From: Streptomyces sp. G-G2
GTDB taxonomy: Bacteria > Actinomycetota > Actinomycetes > Streptomycetales > Streptomycetaceae
Length of the DNA stretch: 64,000 nt
Reading direction: 5' to 3'
Assembly: GCF_030063135.1 (NCBI RefSeq)
Contig: NZ_JASISO010000001.1
Coordinates: 82,977-146,976, forward strand
Positions 8,526 through 17,078 of this stretch are shown piece after piece. The translations under genes were made by a program, and so were the position numbers. Position 1 is the first letter of the stretch; each line of letters opens with the position of its first letter. A model generated the notes under the pieces. That model did not search any database, had not been told where the DNA came from, and was given only the letters and a program-made list of their open reading frames with translations.

Positions 8526-9626
8526 TCAGGCGCCGTCGGCGATCGCCGCCTCCACCTCCGCGACCCGCTGCCGCTCCTCCTGCGCGAACCGCTCGCGGTC
8601 CAGGGCCTCCGCGATCTCCTCGTCCTGGGCCATCAGCAGGTCCAGGTTGGAGTCGCCCATGTCGAAGACGCCCATGTCGAGGTAGGCCTTCTGGAGCCGT
8701 TCCCCCCACAGCCCGATGTCCTTCACGCACGGCACGATCCGGCTGAACAGCAGCTTGCGGAACAGGTGCAGGAACTCCGACTGCTCGCTCAGTTCGGCCG
8801 CCTCCGCCTTGGGGATGCCGAAGTTCTCCAGCACCTCCACCCCGCGCAGCCGGTCCCGCATCAGGTAGCAGCCCTCGATCACGAACTCCTCGCGCTCGCG
8901 CAGTTCGGCGTCCGTCAGCTGCTTGTAGTAGTCGCGCAGCGCCATCCGTCCGAAGGCCACGTGCCGTGCCTCGTCCTGCATGACGTAGGCGAGGATCTGC
9001 TTGGGCAGCGGCTTGTCCGTCGTGTCGCGGATCATGCCGAAGGCGGCGAGCGCGAGCCCTTCGATGAGTACCTGCATGCCCAGGTAGGGCATGTCCCAGC
9101 GGGAGTCGCGCAGGGTGTCGCCGAGCAGTCCCCGCAAGTTGTCGTTGACCGGGTAGAGCATGCCGATCTTCTCATGCAGGAAGCGGCTGTAGATCTCGGC
9201 GTGCCGGGCCTCGTCCATGGTCTGGGTGGCGGAGTAGAACTTCGCGTCCAGGTCCGGGACCGCCTCCACGATCCGCGCCGCGCAGACCATCGCGCCCTGC
9301 TCGCCGTGCAGGAACTGGCTGAACTGCCACGCGGTGTAGTGCCTGCGCAGGTCACCCTTGTCGCGCTCGCTCATCTTGGCCCAGTGCCGGGTGCCGTAGA
9401 GGGTCAGTACGTCGTCGGGCGTGCCCAGCGGGTCGTACGGTTCGACCTCCAGGTCCCAGGCGATCCGGGTGGCCCCGTCCCACTGCTTGTCCTTGCCCTT
9501 CTGGTAGAGCGCGAGGAGGCGGGCGCGCCCCTCGTCGTACTCCCAGCTGAAGCGGGCCGAGCCGGTGGCGGGAACCTGCCATACGGAGTCGCCCGGGTCC
9601 GTGGTGTAGAGCTGGTGTGTCGACAT
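8526..9626 (-). CDS. Ferritin-like diiron protein
   Basis: A 366-residue helical diiron protein. Two DEARH motifs (about residues 138-142 and 218-222) plus Glu at about 109 and 189 give the four-Glu/two-His set of a ferritin/ribonucleotide-reductase-like diiron centre. Such proteins act as oxygenases, desaturases or oxidases; the substrate is unknown. The start at 9626 follows AGGGGG; an upstream in-frame start at 9689 is less likely. It is transcribed away from a second diiron gene (9814) whose regulator follows, so the three probably form one functional unit. Confidence 0.85.
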   Translation of the reverse strand: MSTHQLYTTDPGDSVWQVPATGSARFSWEYDEGRARLLALYQKGKDKQWDGATRIAWDLEVEPYDPLGTPDDVLTLYGTRHWAKMSERDKGDLRRHYTAWQFSQFLHGEQGAMVCAARIVEAVPDLDAKFYSATQTMDEARHAEIYSRFLHEKIGMLYPVNDNLRGLLGDTLRDSRWDMPYLGMQVLIEGLALAAFGMIRDTTDKPLPKQILAYVMQDEARHVAFGRMALRDYYKQLTDAELREREEFVIEGCYLMRDRLRGVEVLENFGIPKAEAAELSEQSEFLHLFRKLLFSRIVPCVKDIGLWGERLQKAYLDMGVFDMGDSNLDLLMAQDEEIAEALDRERFAQEERQRVAEVEAAIADGA

Positions 9627-9691
9627 GGACGCCCCCTGGGTGCGCGTGGTGTGGACTGCCGGACGGGACTGGACAGTTGGCAGCGTCACAC

Positions 9692-9712
9692 GTTGGTAGA
9701 CAGCGGGTCAAC
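9692..9712. promoter_or_regulatory. Imperfect dyad between the divergent diiron genes
   Basis: GTTGGTAGACAGCGGGTCAAC has GTTG and CAAC ends around a less symmetrical centre. It lies between the two divergent genes and upstream of a TetR gene, so it could be an operator. The symmetry is weak. Confidence 0.3.
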
Positions 9713-9813
9713 AAGTCGCGCGCAGGGGATTGACGACCTTGCTGACAAGCAGTCTCATAAGAGGTGACCGCTGGTAACCCACCCGCGTGCTCCCTCTGAG
9801 AGGTGTCCGAGCC

Positions 9814-10743
9814 ATGACGACCGTGACCGACCGGGCGGAGCTGCGCGACGCCCTCGGCCTGCTCAAGGACCGGGAACAAGTCGCCGAACGACTGCTCGAA
9901 TCCTCGGCCAAGCACTCCTTCGACCCGGACGGGGAACTCGACTGGGACGCCCCGATGATCGAGGGCAAGTACTACTGGCCGCCCGAACTGCTCTCCCTCT
10001 ACGACACCCCGCTGTGGAAGAAGATGGGCGAGGAGCAGCGCATCGAGCTCTCCCGGCACGAGGCCGCGTCCCTGGCCTCGCTGGGCATCTGGTTCGAGAT
10101 CATCCTCATGCAGCTGCTCACCCGGCACATCTACGACAAGCCGCTGACCAGCAGTCATGTCCGCTACGCCCTCACCGAGATCGCGGACGAGTGCCGCCAC
10201 TCGATGATGTTCGCCCGGATGATCAAGACGGGCGGCGCCCCCGAGTACCCCGTCTCCCGCTTCAACCACAACCTCGCGCGCGTCCTCAAGACCGTCTCCA
10301 CCACCCCCGGATCCTTCGCCTGCACCCTCCTCGGCGAGGAGATCCTCGACTGGATGCAGCGCCTCACCTTCCCGGACGAGCGCGTCCAGCCGCTGGTGCG
10401 CGGGGTCACCCGGATCCACGTGATCGAGGAGGCCCGGCACGTCCGGTACGCCCGCGAGGAACTCCGCCGCCAGATGATGACCGCCCCCCGCTGGGAGCGC
10501 GAACTCACCCGGATCAGCTGCGGCGAGGCCGCCCGCGTCTTCTCCCTCGCCTTCGTCAACGGCCAGGTGTACGAGAACATGGGCCTCGACCGCCACGAGG
10601 CGACGGCCCAGGTGAAGGCGAGCGGCCACCGCCGCGAGGTCATGCAGGCCGGGGCCAAGCGGCTCACCGACTTCCTCGACGACATCGGCGTACTGCGCGG
10701 AGTCGGCCGGAAGCTGTGGCAGAGCTCGGGGCTGCTGGCCTGA
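9814..10743 (+). CDS. AurF-like diiron oxygenase
   Basis: A 309-residue protein resembling the p-aminobenzoate N-oxygenase (AurF) family, which oxidises amines or related groups with a diiron centre. Iron-ligand motifs are visible: ADECRHSMMFARMI, GEEILDWM and IEEARHVRYAREEL. ATG at 9814 gives MTTVTDRAEL; an earlier in-frame start at 9787 adds nine residues without a better ribosome site. A possible promoter (TTGACG near 9730, CATAAG-like -10) lies upstream. The TetR gene follows 77 bases downstream on the same strand. Confidence 0.82.
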   Translation: MTTVTDRAELRDALGLLKDREQVAERLLESSAKHSFDPDGELDWDAPMIEGKYYWPPELLSLYDTPLWKKMGEEQRIELSRHEAASLASLGIWFEIILMQLLTRHIYDKPLTSSHVRYALTEIADECRHSMMFARMIKTGGAPEYPVSRFNHNLARVLKTVSTTPGSFACTLLGEEILDWMQRLTFPDERVQPLVRGVTRIHVIEEARHVRYAREELRRQMMTAPRWERELTRISCGEAARVFSLAFVNGQVYENMGLDRHEATAQVKASGHRREVMQAGAKRLTDFLDDIGVLRGVGRKLWQSSGLLA

Positions 10744-10820
10744 CGCCGTTCCCCGCCGCCGGTCCGGCCGGGTTCCCCGGCCGGGGCCGGGGCCGCCTGC
10801 CGTGGGGTTACCCTGCGGAC

Positions 10821-11570
10821 ATGACCCGGACCCCGCAGGCAGCACCGGCCCAGGCCCCGGCCCCGCGTGCCTACCGCCGCCTGAGCGTCGAGGAACGCCG
10901 GGCCCAGATCATCGAGGCGGCCCTGTCGCTGTTCGCGCACCGGGCCCCCGAGGAGATCTCCCTCGACGACGTCGCGGAGGCCGCCGGGGTCTCCCGCCCC
11001 CTGGTCTACCGGTACTTCCCCGGCGGCAAGCAGCAGCTCTACGAGGCCGCGCTGCGCTCGGCGGCCGACGTCCTCGGCCTGTGCTTCGCCGAAGCGCAGG
11101 CGGGACCGCTGACCCGGCGGCTGTCCCGGGCCCTGGACCGCTACCTCGCCTTCGTCGACGAGCACGACGCGGGCTTCAGCGCGCTGCTCCAGGGCGGCAG
11201 CGTGGTGGAGACCTCCCGTACGACGGCCACCGTGGACGGCATCCGCCGCACCGCGGCGGGCCAGATCCTCTACCACCTGAACGTATCCGAACCCGGGCCG
11301 CGGCTGCGGATGATGGTCCGCACCTGGATCACGGCGGTCGAGGCCGCGTCCCTGATCTGGCTGGACGAGGGCAAACAGCCGCCGGTGGGGGAGCTGCGGG
11401 ACTGGCTGGTGGACCAGTTCATCGCCCTGCTGACCGCCACGGCCGCCACCGACCCGGAGACGGCGGCCGCGGCGCGGGCCGCGCTGGCCCTGGAGTCCGC
11501 GGACGGTCCGGTGGGCGTACTGGCCCGCCGGGTGGCGCCCGTGGTCTCCGAGGCGGCCCACCTGCTGTGA
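10821..11570 (+). CDS. TetR/AcrR-family transcriptional regulator
   Basis: A 249-residue repressor-type regulator. The N-terminal HTH domain (about residues 20-70) has the classic order RRAQIIEAALSLF, ISLDDVAEAAGVSRPLVYR, YFPGGKQQLYEAAL. The rest is an all-helical ligand domain. The ATG at 10821 is six bases after TACCCT, suggesting a leaderless transcript. Its place after the diiron oxygenase suggests it controls that gene and the divergent ferritin-like gene; the ligand is unknown. Confidence 0.9.
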   Translation: MTRTPQAAPAQAPAPRAYRRLSVEERRAQIIEAALSLFAHRAPEEISLDDVAEAAGVSRPLVYRYFPGGKQQLYEAALRSAADVLGLCFAEAQAGPLTRRLSRALDRYLAFVDEHDAGFSALLQGGSVVETSRTTATVDGIRRTAAGQILYHLNVSEPGPRLRMMVRTWITAVEAASLIWLDEGKQPPVGELRDWLVDQFIALLTATAATDPETAAAARAALALESADGPVGVLARRVAPVVSEAAHLL

Positions 11571-11580
11571 CACTGGAAGG

Positions 11581-11856
11581 GTGAGAAGCGAACCGACCCC
11601 CTTCGAGGGCGGCCCGATGGACGGCCGAGTCCTGCCGATCCTGCTCGGCCCGACCGGCCACCCGCCGAAGTGGTACGAGATCCCCGTCCCCGACGCGGCG
11701 GGCGGCCCCCCGGTGGTCCTGCTGTACGAGCGCGTCCCGGCGGGCCACACCAAGCGGCTCCACCTCCAGAAGGGCTGGAAGTACGCCTACGAGCCCACGG
11801 GCACGAAGCCGAAACTCCGCTGGCCCTGGACCAAGCCCCCCCGCCCCACCCCCTGA
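11581..11856 (+). CDS. Small conserved hypothetical protein
   Basis: A 91-residue protein whose core reads PPKWYEIPVPDAAGG, VVLLYERVPAGHTKRLHLQ, then GWKYAYEPTG and a basic, Trp/Pro-rich end. I recall similar small Streptomyces proteins but no function. GTG at 11581 follows a GGAAGGG site placed right after the regulator stop; ATG at 11617 is an alternative. Its 3' end is where the segment copied to the window edge begins. Confidence 0.7.
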   Translation: MRSEPTPFEGGPMDGRVLPILLGPTGHPPKWYEIPVPDAAGGPPVVLLYERVPAGHTKRLHLQKGWKYAYEPTGTKPKLRWPWTKPPRPTP

Positions 11857-11969
11857 CCCGGCGTTCCGTGCCGTCCGGGGGCGCCTCGAACGCCGGCGGG
11901 GCCCGCGGCCCGGGCGGAGCCCCGGGTCAGGCCGACGGCCCGGCCACCGCCGCCGGCAACGTCAGCACC
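11850..11969. repeat. Source copy of the 120-bp edge duplication
   Basis: Identical to bases 1-120. It covers the stop of the small gene, the convergent intergenic region and the end of the kinase gene, so this copy is in natural context. It contains a 10-bp inverted repeat (cctgacccgg at 11852-11861 and its complement at 11922-11931) enclosing further GC-rich hairpins, likely a two-way terminator. Strong secondary structure may have caused template switching or misassembly. Confidence 0.85.
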
Positions 11970-13264
11970 GCCACCGCCCCGCCGCCCCCTTCCGCCCCCG
12001 CGTTGCGGAACACCAGCGCCGCCCCCAGCACCTCCGCCTGCCCGACGGCGATCGTCAGCCCCAGCCCGTGCCCCTTGGCCCCGCCTGCGCCACCGCCACC
12101 GGCCGCCCCCGAACGGAACCGCTGCGGCCCGTGCGCCACCAGGTACTCCGGATACCCGTCCCCGTGGTCCCGTACCGTCACCACCGGCCCGTCCACCGTC
12201 AGCACCACCGGCTGCCGCCCGTGCTTGTGCGCGTTCGCGATCAGGTTCCCCAGCACCCGTTCCATCCGCCGCCGGTCCGTCTCGACGTACAGGTCACGTA
12301 CGACCACCACCTCCGTCGCCGTCCCGGACGCCCGTACCGCCCGCCGCGCCACCGCCCCCAGCTGGTGCAGGTCCGTCTCCACCCGCTCGCTGCCCGAGTC
12401 CAGCCGGGAGATCTCCAGCAGGTCCTCCGTCAGCTGCCGCATCGTCCGTACCCGTTCCCGCACGAGCTCCGTCGGCCGCCCCTCCGGCAGCAGTTCGGAG
12501 GCGGCCTGCAGACCGGTCAGCGGAGTACGCAGCTCGTGCGCGACGTCCGCCGTGAACCGCTGCTCGCTCAGCAGCTTCGACTGAAGGCTCCCCGCCATCG
12601 TGTCGAGCGCCGCCGCCACCGTCGCCACCTCGTCCTGCCGCCGTGACGGATCCTTCGTCCGCGCGTCCCCGACCCGGGCGTCCAGGTCCCCCTGGGTGAT
12701 CCGCCGGGCGACGGTCGCGGTCTGGTGCAGCCGACGGGTGATCCGGGTGACGGCGAAGGCGCCGACCAGCAGGGTCCCGCCGATGGCCAGCACCGAGGAC
12801 CCGATGATCGCGTTGTCCAGGCCGCTGATCGTGCGCGCGCTCTGGCTGTAGTCGATGGCGGTGGCCAGCGCCCGCCCGTCGGCGGGCGCCGCCGCCCACA
12901 TGATCGGGCGGCCGTCGTACTCGCTGACGATGGTGCCGCGGTGCCCGGAGACCGCCAGCTCGCGCAGCGAGTGCGGCAGGCCCGCCGGGTCGATGCCGGA
13001 GTCGGGCGGCAGGTTCTCGCCCGCCTCGTAGGACCGGGACGCGTCGTGCAGCTTGCCGAGCGCCTTCTCGCGGGCGGTGGACACCGTCTGCCGGGTCACC
13101 TCGACGTGCACGAGCGCGCCGACCATCGCGGCCAGCGAGCAGCACATCACCACGATGAAGCACGCCGACTTCCAGGTCAGGGTGGCGGTCCAGGCGGGCA
13201 GCCGCAGCCGCAGCCACGCGGGCAACCGGAGTCTCGGGGGGCGCCTCTTGACCGGGCCCGTCAC
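11927..13264 (-). CDS. Membrane sensor histidine kinase (HAMP, HisKA, HATPase)
   Basis: A 445-residue sensor kinase. Two membrane helices (about 33-52 and 153-173) flank a roughly 100-residue extracytoplasmic sensor. HAMP follows, then the H-box VAHELRTPLTGL with phospho-acceptor His about 243, the N-box NLIANAHKHG, DHGDGYP and a G-rich GHGLGLTIAVGQ. A Gly-rich insert precedes the last motif. The ATG overlaps the stop of the lipoprotein gene upstream (13261-13264). No response regulator gene is adjacent, so the partner is encoded elsewhere. The lipoprotein-kinase pairing recalls CseA/CseC and AfsQ-type envelope-stress systems. Confidence 0.92.
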   Translation of the reverse strand: MTGPVKRRPPRLRLPAWLRLRLPAWTATLTWKSACFIVVMCCSLAAMVGALVHVEVTRQTVSTAREKALGKLHDASRSYEAGENLPPDSGIDPAGLPHSLRELAVSGHRGTIVSEYDGRPIMWAAAPADGRALATAIDYSQSARTISGLDNAIIGSSVLAIGGTLLVGAFAVTRITRRLHQTATVARRITQGDLDARVGDARTKDPSRRQDEVATVAAALDTMAGSLQSKLLSEQRFTADVAHELRTPLTGLQAASELLPEGRPTELVRERVRTMRQLTEDLLEISRLDSGSERVETDLHQLGAVARRAVRASGTATEVVVVRDLYVETDRRRMERVLGNLIANAHKHGRQPVVLTVDGPVVTVRDHGDGYPEYLVAHGPQRFRSGAAGGGGAGGAKGHGLGLTIAVGQAEVLGAALVFRNAGAEGGGGAVAVLTLPAAVAGPSA

Positions 13265-14202
13265 GACAGGCCGCCGCCGTCGAGCCCGTCACTGACCCCG
13301 GCGCCCACGCCACCGCCCGCCCCGGCGCCCACGCCACCGCCCGCCCCGGCGCCCACGCCACCGCCCGCCCCGGCGCCCACACCACCGTTCACACCGCCGC
13401 CGCGCCGCGGCCGCAGCGGCTGGGGGCTCTGCCCGTCCCCGCGCGGCCGCTGCGGCACCCGGATGATCTGCTCCCGCGTCGGCAGCATGGTCCGCTGCTT
13501 CTCGTCCCAGGACCAGGCGGTGTTCAGCTCGTAGCCGGGATTGGCGCTCGGCACGTGCAGGACGACGTCCCGCCCGGCCAGCTCCACGCTGATCACGGAT
13601 TCGGTGGTGGCCATGATCCGGTTGAGTCGGCCGTCCGCGTCGGCGGTGTAGACCCGTACGGACATCTGGTGTGCGGGCAGCTCGAAGCCGACGATCAGCT
13701 CGTCGACGTTGTTGCCGGTCAGATCGCGGTAGTACGGAGTGAGCACCGGGCACTTCGCGGGCTTCGAGGCCCCCGGCTCGGCGGCCTGCGCCCCGGTCGG
13801 GCACGCGAGGATCGCCGCGGCGGTCTCCGACGGCATGCCGTCGGGTCCGACGTCGGCGCCCTTGTGGTTCCCGACCTCGGCCTGGATGAGCGCGACGGGA
13901 TCCACCTCGTGCACGTTCTGGTCCCGCACCGGGGGGATGCCCTTGACGTACTCGGGCGGCGCTCCGCCCGGGTCCGCGGGCGGGACGGTCGCGCCCTTGC
14001 GGTCGGGCCACAGGTGCACCGGACCGTTCGCGGTCGGCGTGGCGCCCGCGTTGGCCAGCCCGCCGGTGTCGTCGCAGCCGGTGGCCAGCGGGGTGGCCGC
14101 GAGGAGGGCGGCCGCACCGAGCAGCGAGGAGATCCGCACGGCGCGACGCGTACGGGAGCGGGCACCGGAACGGCTGGGGACGGCGGTACGGAACGTCTTC
14201 AC
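13261..14202 (-). CDS. Lipoprotein paired with the sensor kinase
   Basis: A 313-residue predicted lipoprotein. A basic N-terminus and hydrophobic stretch end in the lipobox LATGC (Cys about 43). GTG start at 14202 lies about nine bases after AGGAGG. The mature part (about 60-250) includes YYRDLTGNNVDELIVGFEL, an FG-GAP-like calcium/repeat motif, and HQMSVRVYT. The C-terminus is a Gly/Ala/Val repeat encoded by the 24-bp tandem repeat. The 4-bp overlap with the kinase suggests it modulates signal input at the membrane. Confidence 0.85.
   Translation of the reverse strand: MKTFRTAVPSRSGARSRTRRAVRISSLLGAAALLAATPLATGCDDTGGLANAGATPTANGPVHLWPDRKGATVPPADPGGAPPEYVKGIPPVRDQNVHEVDPVALIQAEVGNHKGADVGPDGMPSETAAAILACPTGAQAAEPGASKPAKCPVLTPYYRDLTGNNVDELIVGFELPAHQMSVRVYTADADGRLNRIMATTESVISVELAGRDVVLHVPSANPGYELNTAWSWDEKQRTMLPTREQIIRVPQRPRGDGQSPQPLRPRRGGGVNGGVGAGAGGGVGAGAGGGVGAGAGGGVGAGVSDGLDGGGLS
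13296..13391. repeat. 24-bp tandem repeat, three perfect copies plus one imperfect
   Basis: Units start at 13296, 13320 and 13344, with a fourth, altered copy from 13368. Read on the minus strand each unit encodes GAGAGGGV in the C-terminal tail of the lipoprotein. Being a multiple of three, the copy number could change without breaking the frame. Confidence 0.9.
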
Positions 14203-14350
14203 GGACCCCTGCGTCCTCCTGTCCCCTGCGCGGACCGGTGCGGTGTGCGGTACGACGGGTGATCCTGTCCCGTCAACCTTATGCAGAGGTACGCCCTTTT
14301 TGCGCGGCCGTCCGGCCTGCGGACCCCACCGAAACCCCGGCGGGACCCGG

Positions 14351-14968
14351 TCAGACCGTGGTACGGCCCCTGCGCAGCATCGCGAAACCGAGCCCGGCGG
14401 CGCCGACCGCCGCCATGCCGCCGCCCGCGGCGATCAGCAGGACGCCGTCGTCGGGCCCGTCGGTGAGCGTACCGAGCCGCATCGCGACGGTGTTGTCCGA
14501 GGTCGCTTTCGCGGGGGAGGTGGCCGCCTCGGCGAAACCGGTCCGCCGGGCGGTCTTGTGCCCGTCGGCGGCGGAGGAGAGCGCGGCCGGCACGACGCCG
14601 TCCCCGGCGGCGGACCAGGAGGAGATCCGCCCGTCGGGCTGGAGCGCCAGGTGCATCCCGTCCGTGCGGCCGAGGCCCTGGACGCCGTCGTGACTGCTCA
14701 GGGAGGAGACCTTGGCCCCGCCGCGCATGATGTCGGCCTGGTACGCGCCCCCGGCGACCCGGTAGACCTGCGCGGTGGACACGCCGTCCGCGAGGGTCAC
14801 GCTCTTGACCAGGATCCGCTGCGGCGCGACGGCCCGCGCGGACGCCCGCGCGGACGCCGCGGCGGGCAGCCCGTCGGCGAGGGCGGCGGCAGCGGGCAGC
14901 GCCAGGAGGCTTCCGGCGCAGGCGGTCACGGCGGTGGCGCGAACGATGGTGCGGCGGACGCTGCTCAC
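14351..14968 (-). CDS. Secreted, C-terminally membrane-anchored protein
   Basis: A 205-residue protein. GTG at 14968 follows AGAGGG and starts a signal peptide (VSSVRRTIVRATAV, then a Leu/Ala core ending near ALADG). The middle contains VKSVTLADGVSTAQVY, MHLALQPDGRIS and other beta-type segments. A C-terminal hydrophobic helix (about 175-195) and basic end MLRRGRTTV suggest a type I membrane anchor; there is no clear LPXTG sortase site. Longer in-frame starts up to 15202 lack signal features. Function unknown. Confidence 0.78.
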   Translation of the reverse strand: MSSVRRTIVRATAVTACAGSLLALPAAAALADGLPAAASARASARAVAPQRILVKSVTLADGVSTAQVYRVAGGAYQADIMRGGAKVSSLSSHDGVQGLGRTDGMHLALQPDGRISSWSAAGDGVVPAALSSAADGHKTARRTGFAEAATSPAKATSDNTVAMRLGTLTDGPDDGVLLIAAGGGMAAVGAAGLGFAMLRRGRTTV

Positions 14969-15158
14969 GGGAATCCCTCTTGGTGGTGGCTGGTCAGGTG
15001 CTGGGGTGTCCAGGTGACATAAACGTAGGCGGCCGCCGTTGCGGTTCGACGGTGGCTTTGTAACAGCGAGGCGGCAGGGTTCCGGCGGAGTCGTTACACC
15101 ACCAGGGGATTGCCGCGCGCGGCAACGCCTGCTCCCATGGACGGCGGGGGTGAGGGCG

Positions 15159-15977
15159 ATGCGTGATCGTGAACGGGAACACGGCCTCGGACGGGGACTC
15201 AAGGTGCTGCCCGACCGCGGCAGGCTGTGGGTGAACCTGCCCGACGGGCGCAGCGTGGCCTGGTACGACCGGGAAGCGGGCCGGGTGAGCGTGCTCTCGG
15301 CGGTGCACCGGGACGCCGCGCTGGCGGTGTTACGTCCCTACCTGAGCGGCGCCTGGACCGTCGGGCCGCCCGCCGTGCCCAGCGCCGCGGACCTGGTCCG
15401 GCTGTCCCTCCACCCGGACGACGACCTGGCCCCGAACCGCCCCGGCGAGGCGCTGCTGGGCGAACTGGAACACGGCGCCGCCGGAGCCCGCACCCGGCAC
15501 CGGCTGCGCCCCGACCTGCTGGCCCAGGAACGGGTGGGCGCCGAACTGGACGCCCTGGAAGGCGCGGGCTGGCGGGTGCTGCACGCCGTACCGCTGCCCG
15601 GCGCGGGGCGCGTCGACCACCTGCTGATCGGGCCGGGCGGGGTGTGGTGCGTGCGGACGGTCGCGGGGCGCCGCCAGCGGGTCCAGGTGGGCGACCTGCT
15701 CGTCACCGTCGGCCGGGCCGCACCCCGCCCGGACGTCCGCTGGGCCCGGCGGGCCGCCGAACGGGCCACCCACGCCCTGGTCACGGCGGTGACCCCGGCC
15801 CTGGCGGTGTCCGACGCGACCCGCCTGGACGTGGCCCCGAGCCTGCGCGACGTCGAGATCCTCGAACCGGGCACGGCCGCCGCCCGCCTCACCCGCGCCC
15901 CGGCCACCCTGAAGCCGTCGGACGTGGACACCCTCTACACCACCGCCCGCAACCTCCGCACGTGGACGGCGGTCTAG
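15159..15977 (+). CDS. NERD-domain (nuclease-related) protein
   Basis: A 272-residue protein with a nuclease-related NERD domain in the C-terminal half: ELDALEGAGWRVLHAV, GRVDHLLIGPGGVWCVRTV. The DHLLIGPGG core is typical, but the basic residue expected after the next strand (as in DTK) is replaced in VRTVAGRRQ, so nuclease activity is doubtful. ATG at 15159 follows GGGGGTGAGGG. It ends 135 bases before the convergent DNA-repair ligase gene. Confidence 0.78.
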   Translation: MRDREREHGLGRGLKVLPDRGRLWVNLPDGRSVAWYDREAGRVSVLSAVHRDAALAVLRPYLSGAWTVGPPAVPSAADLVRLSLHPDDDLAPNRPGEALLGELEHGAAGARTRHRLRPDLLAQERVGAELDALEGAGWRVLHAVPLPGAGRVDHLLIGPGGVWCVRTVAGRRQRVQVGDLLVTVGRAAPRPDVRWARRAAERATHALVTAVTPALAVSDATRLDVAPSLRDVEILEPGTAAARLTRAPATLKPSDVDTLYTTARNLRTWTAV

Positions 15978-16049
15978 CGCCGGGCGCCGCGACCGCGCCG
16001 GTACGTCCCGTACGCGCCGTTTCCGGATCGTGCCGACTGGGCCCGCGCC

Positions 16050-16082
16050 CCGTCCCGAACCCGTCCCGAACCCGTCCCGAAC
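16050..16082. repeat. Three tandem copies of an 11-bp unit
   Basis: CCGTCCCGAAC occurs three times in tandem, with a degenerate fourth, in the gap between the convergent NERD and ligase genes. Confidence 0.85.
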
Positions 16083-16112
16083 CCGACCCGGGCCCGGCGG
16101 GGCGCCGCCGGG

Positions 16113-17078
16113 TCACCACGGCGGGCGCAGGCGCAGGACCTCCGGGGGTGGGTGGCGGCCCGAGGAGTGGCGGACCTCCGCCGTCAGCGGGGGGTCCAGC
16201 ACCCGGTAGGGGACCTCGCCGAGCCCGATCGCGGTGACCGTGCCGCCGCCCGTCCCGGCCGGGGAGGGGCCGGCGGCCAGAGCAGCCGCCACCTCCGCCC
16301 GTACCGCGCTGCCCAGCGGGCTCGACACCATCGGTTCGTCCACCTCGGCCACCTCCGCCACGGCGTCCTCGACGCCCCCGGCACCGGGCCGCGGCTCCCC
16401 GCCTCCGCCTCCGTCCCCGTCCCCCGACAGGATCAGTACCAGCGCCACCGGCCGCCCCGCCGTCCCCGTGTACCCGATCACCGCCGCGTCCCGGGTCTCG
16501 GTGTGCCGCAGCTTGCGCCAGCCCCGCCGCCCCGTCGGGTAGGCCTGTTCCAGCCGCTTGATCACCAGGCCCTCGATCCCACTGGCGGGCAGCGTCTCGT
16601 ACCAGGTCACCGCCAGCCCCGGGTCCGTGGTCATCGGCACCGGCTGCAGCGGCGGCCCCAGCGGGAGCAGCAGGTCGACCAGCAGCGCCCGCCGCCGCTC
16701 GTACGACCGCCCGCGCAGGTCCAGCCCGGCCAGTTCCAGGACGTCGAAGGCCGCGTACGACGCGGGCAGGGTCCGGGCCAGGGCCGCCGCCCGGGTGGCG
16801 GTCGCGGCGGCCCGGCGCTGGACGAGCGCGAAGTCCGTGCGGCCCTCGTGCCACACCACCACCTCCCCGTCGAGCGTGGTCCCGGTGGGCAACTCCCCTG
16901 CCGCGGCGACCAGATCGGGGAACGCCGCGGTCACCACGCGGCCCGACCGGGCCTGGAGCACCACGCCCTCGCCGGTCCGCCGGACCACCAGCCGGTGCCC
17001 GTCGAACTTCGGCTCGTAGGCCAGCCCCGCGCCCCGCGGCAGCTCCCGCACGGACGCGGCCAGCGCGACCCGGATCAC
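16113..17078 (-). CDS. ATP-dependent DNA ligase (NHEJ, LigD ligase-domain type)
   Basis: A 321-residue stand-alone ligase that seals breaks in non-homologous end joining. The adenylation motif is YEPKFDGHRLVV, with the nucleotide-accepting Lys near residue 24. Later motifs include TLDGEVVVW, AAFDVLELAG, EGLVIKR and WRKLRH. A Gly/Asp/Glu-rich insert (about 225-260) interrupts the C-terminal OB part. GTG start overlaps the stop of the polymerase gene (GTGA at 17075-17078). In mycobacteria these modules are fused in one LigD; here they are separate, coupled genes next to ku. Confidence 0.92.
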   Translation of the reverse strand: MIRVALAASVRELPRGAGLAYEPKFDGHRLVVRRTGEGVVLQARSGRVVTAAFPDLVAAAGELPTGTTLDGEVVVWHEGRTDFALVQRRAAATATRAAALARTLPASYAAFDVLELAGLDLRGRSYERRRALLVDLLLPLGPPLQPVPMTTDPGLAVTWYETLPASGIEGLVIKRLEQAYPTGRRGWRKLRHTETRDAAVIGYTGTAGRPVALVLILSGDGDGGGGGEPRPGAGGVEDAVAEVAEVDEPMVSSPLGSAVRAEVAAALAAGPSPAGTGGGTVTAIGLGEVPYRVLDPPLTAEVRHSSGRHPPPEVLRLRPPW

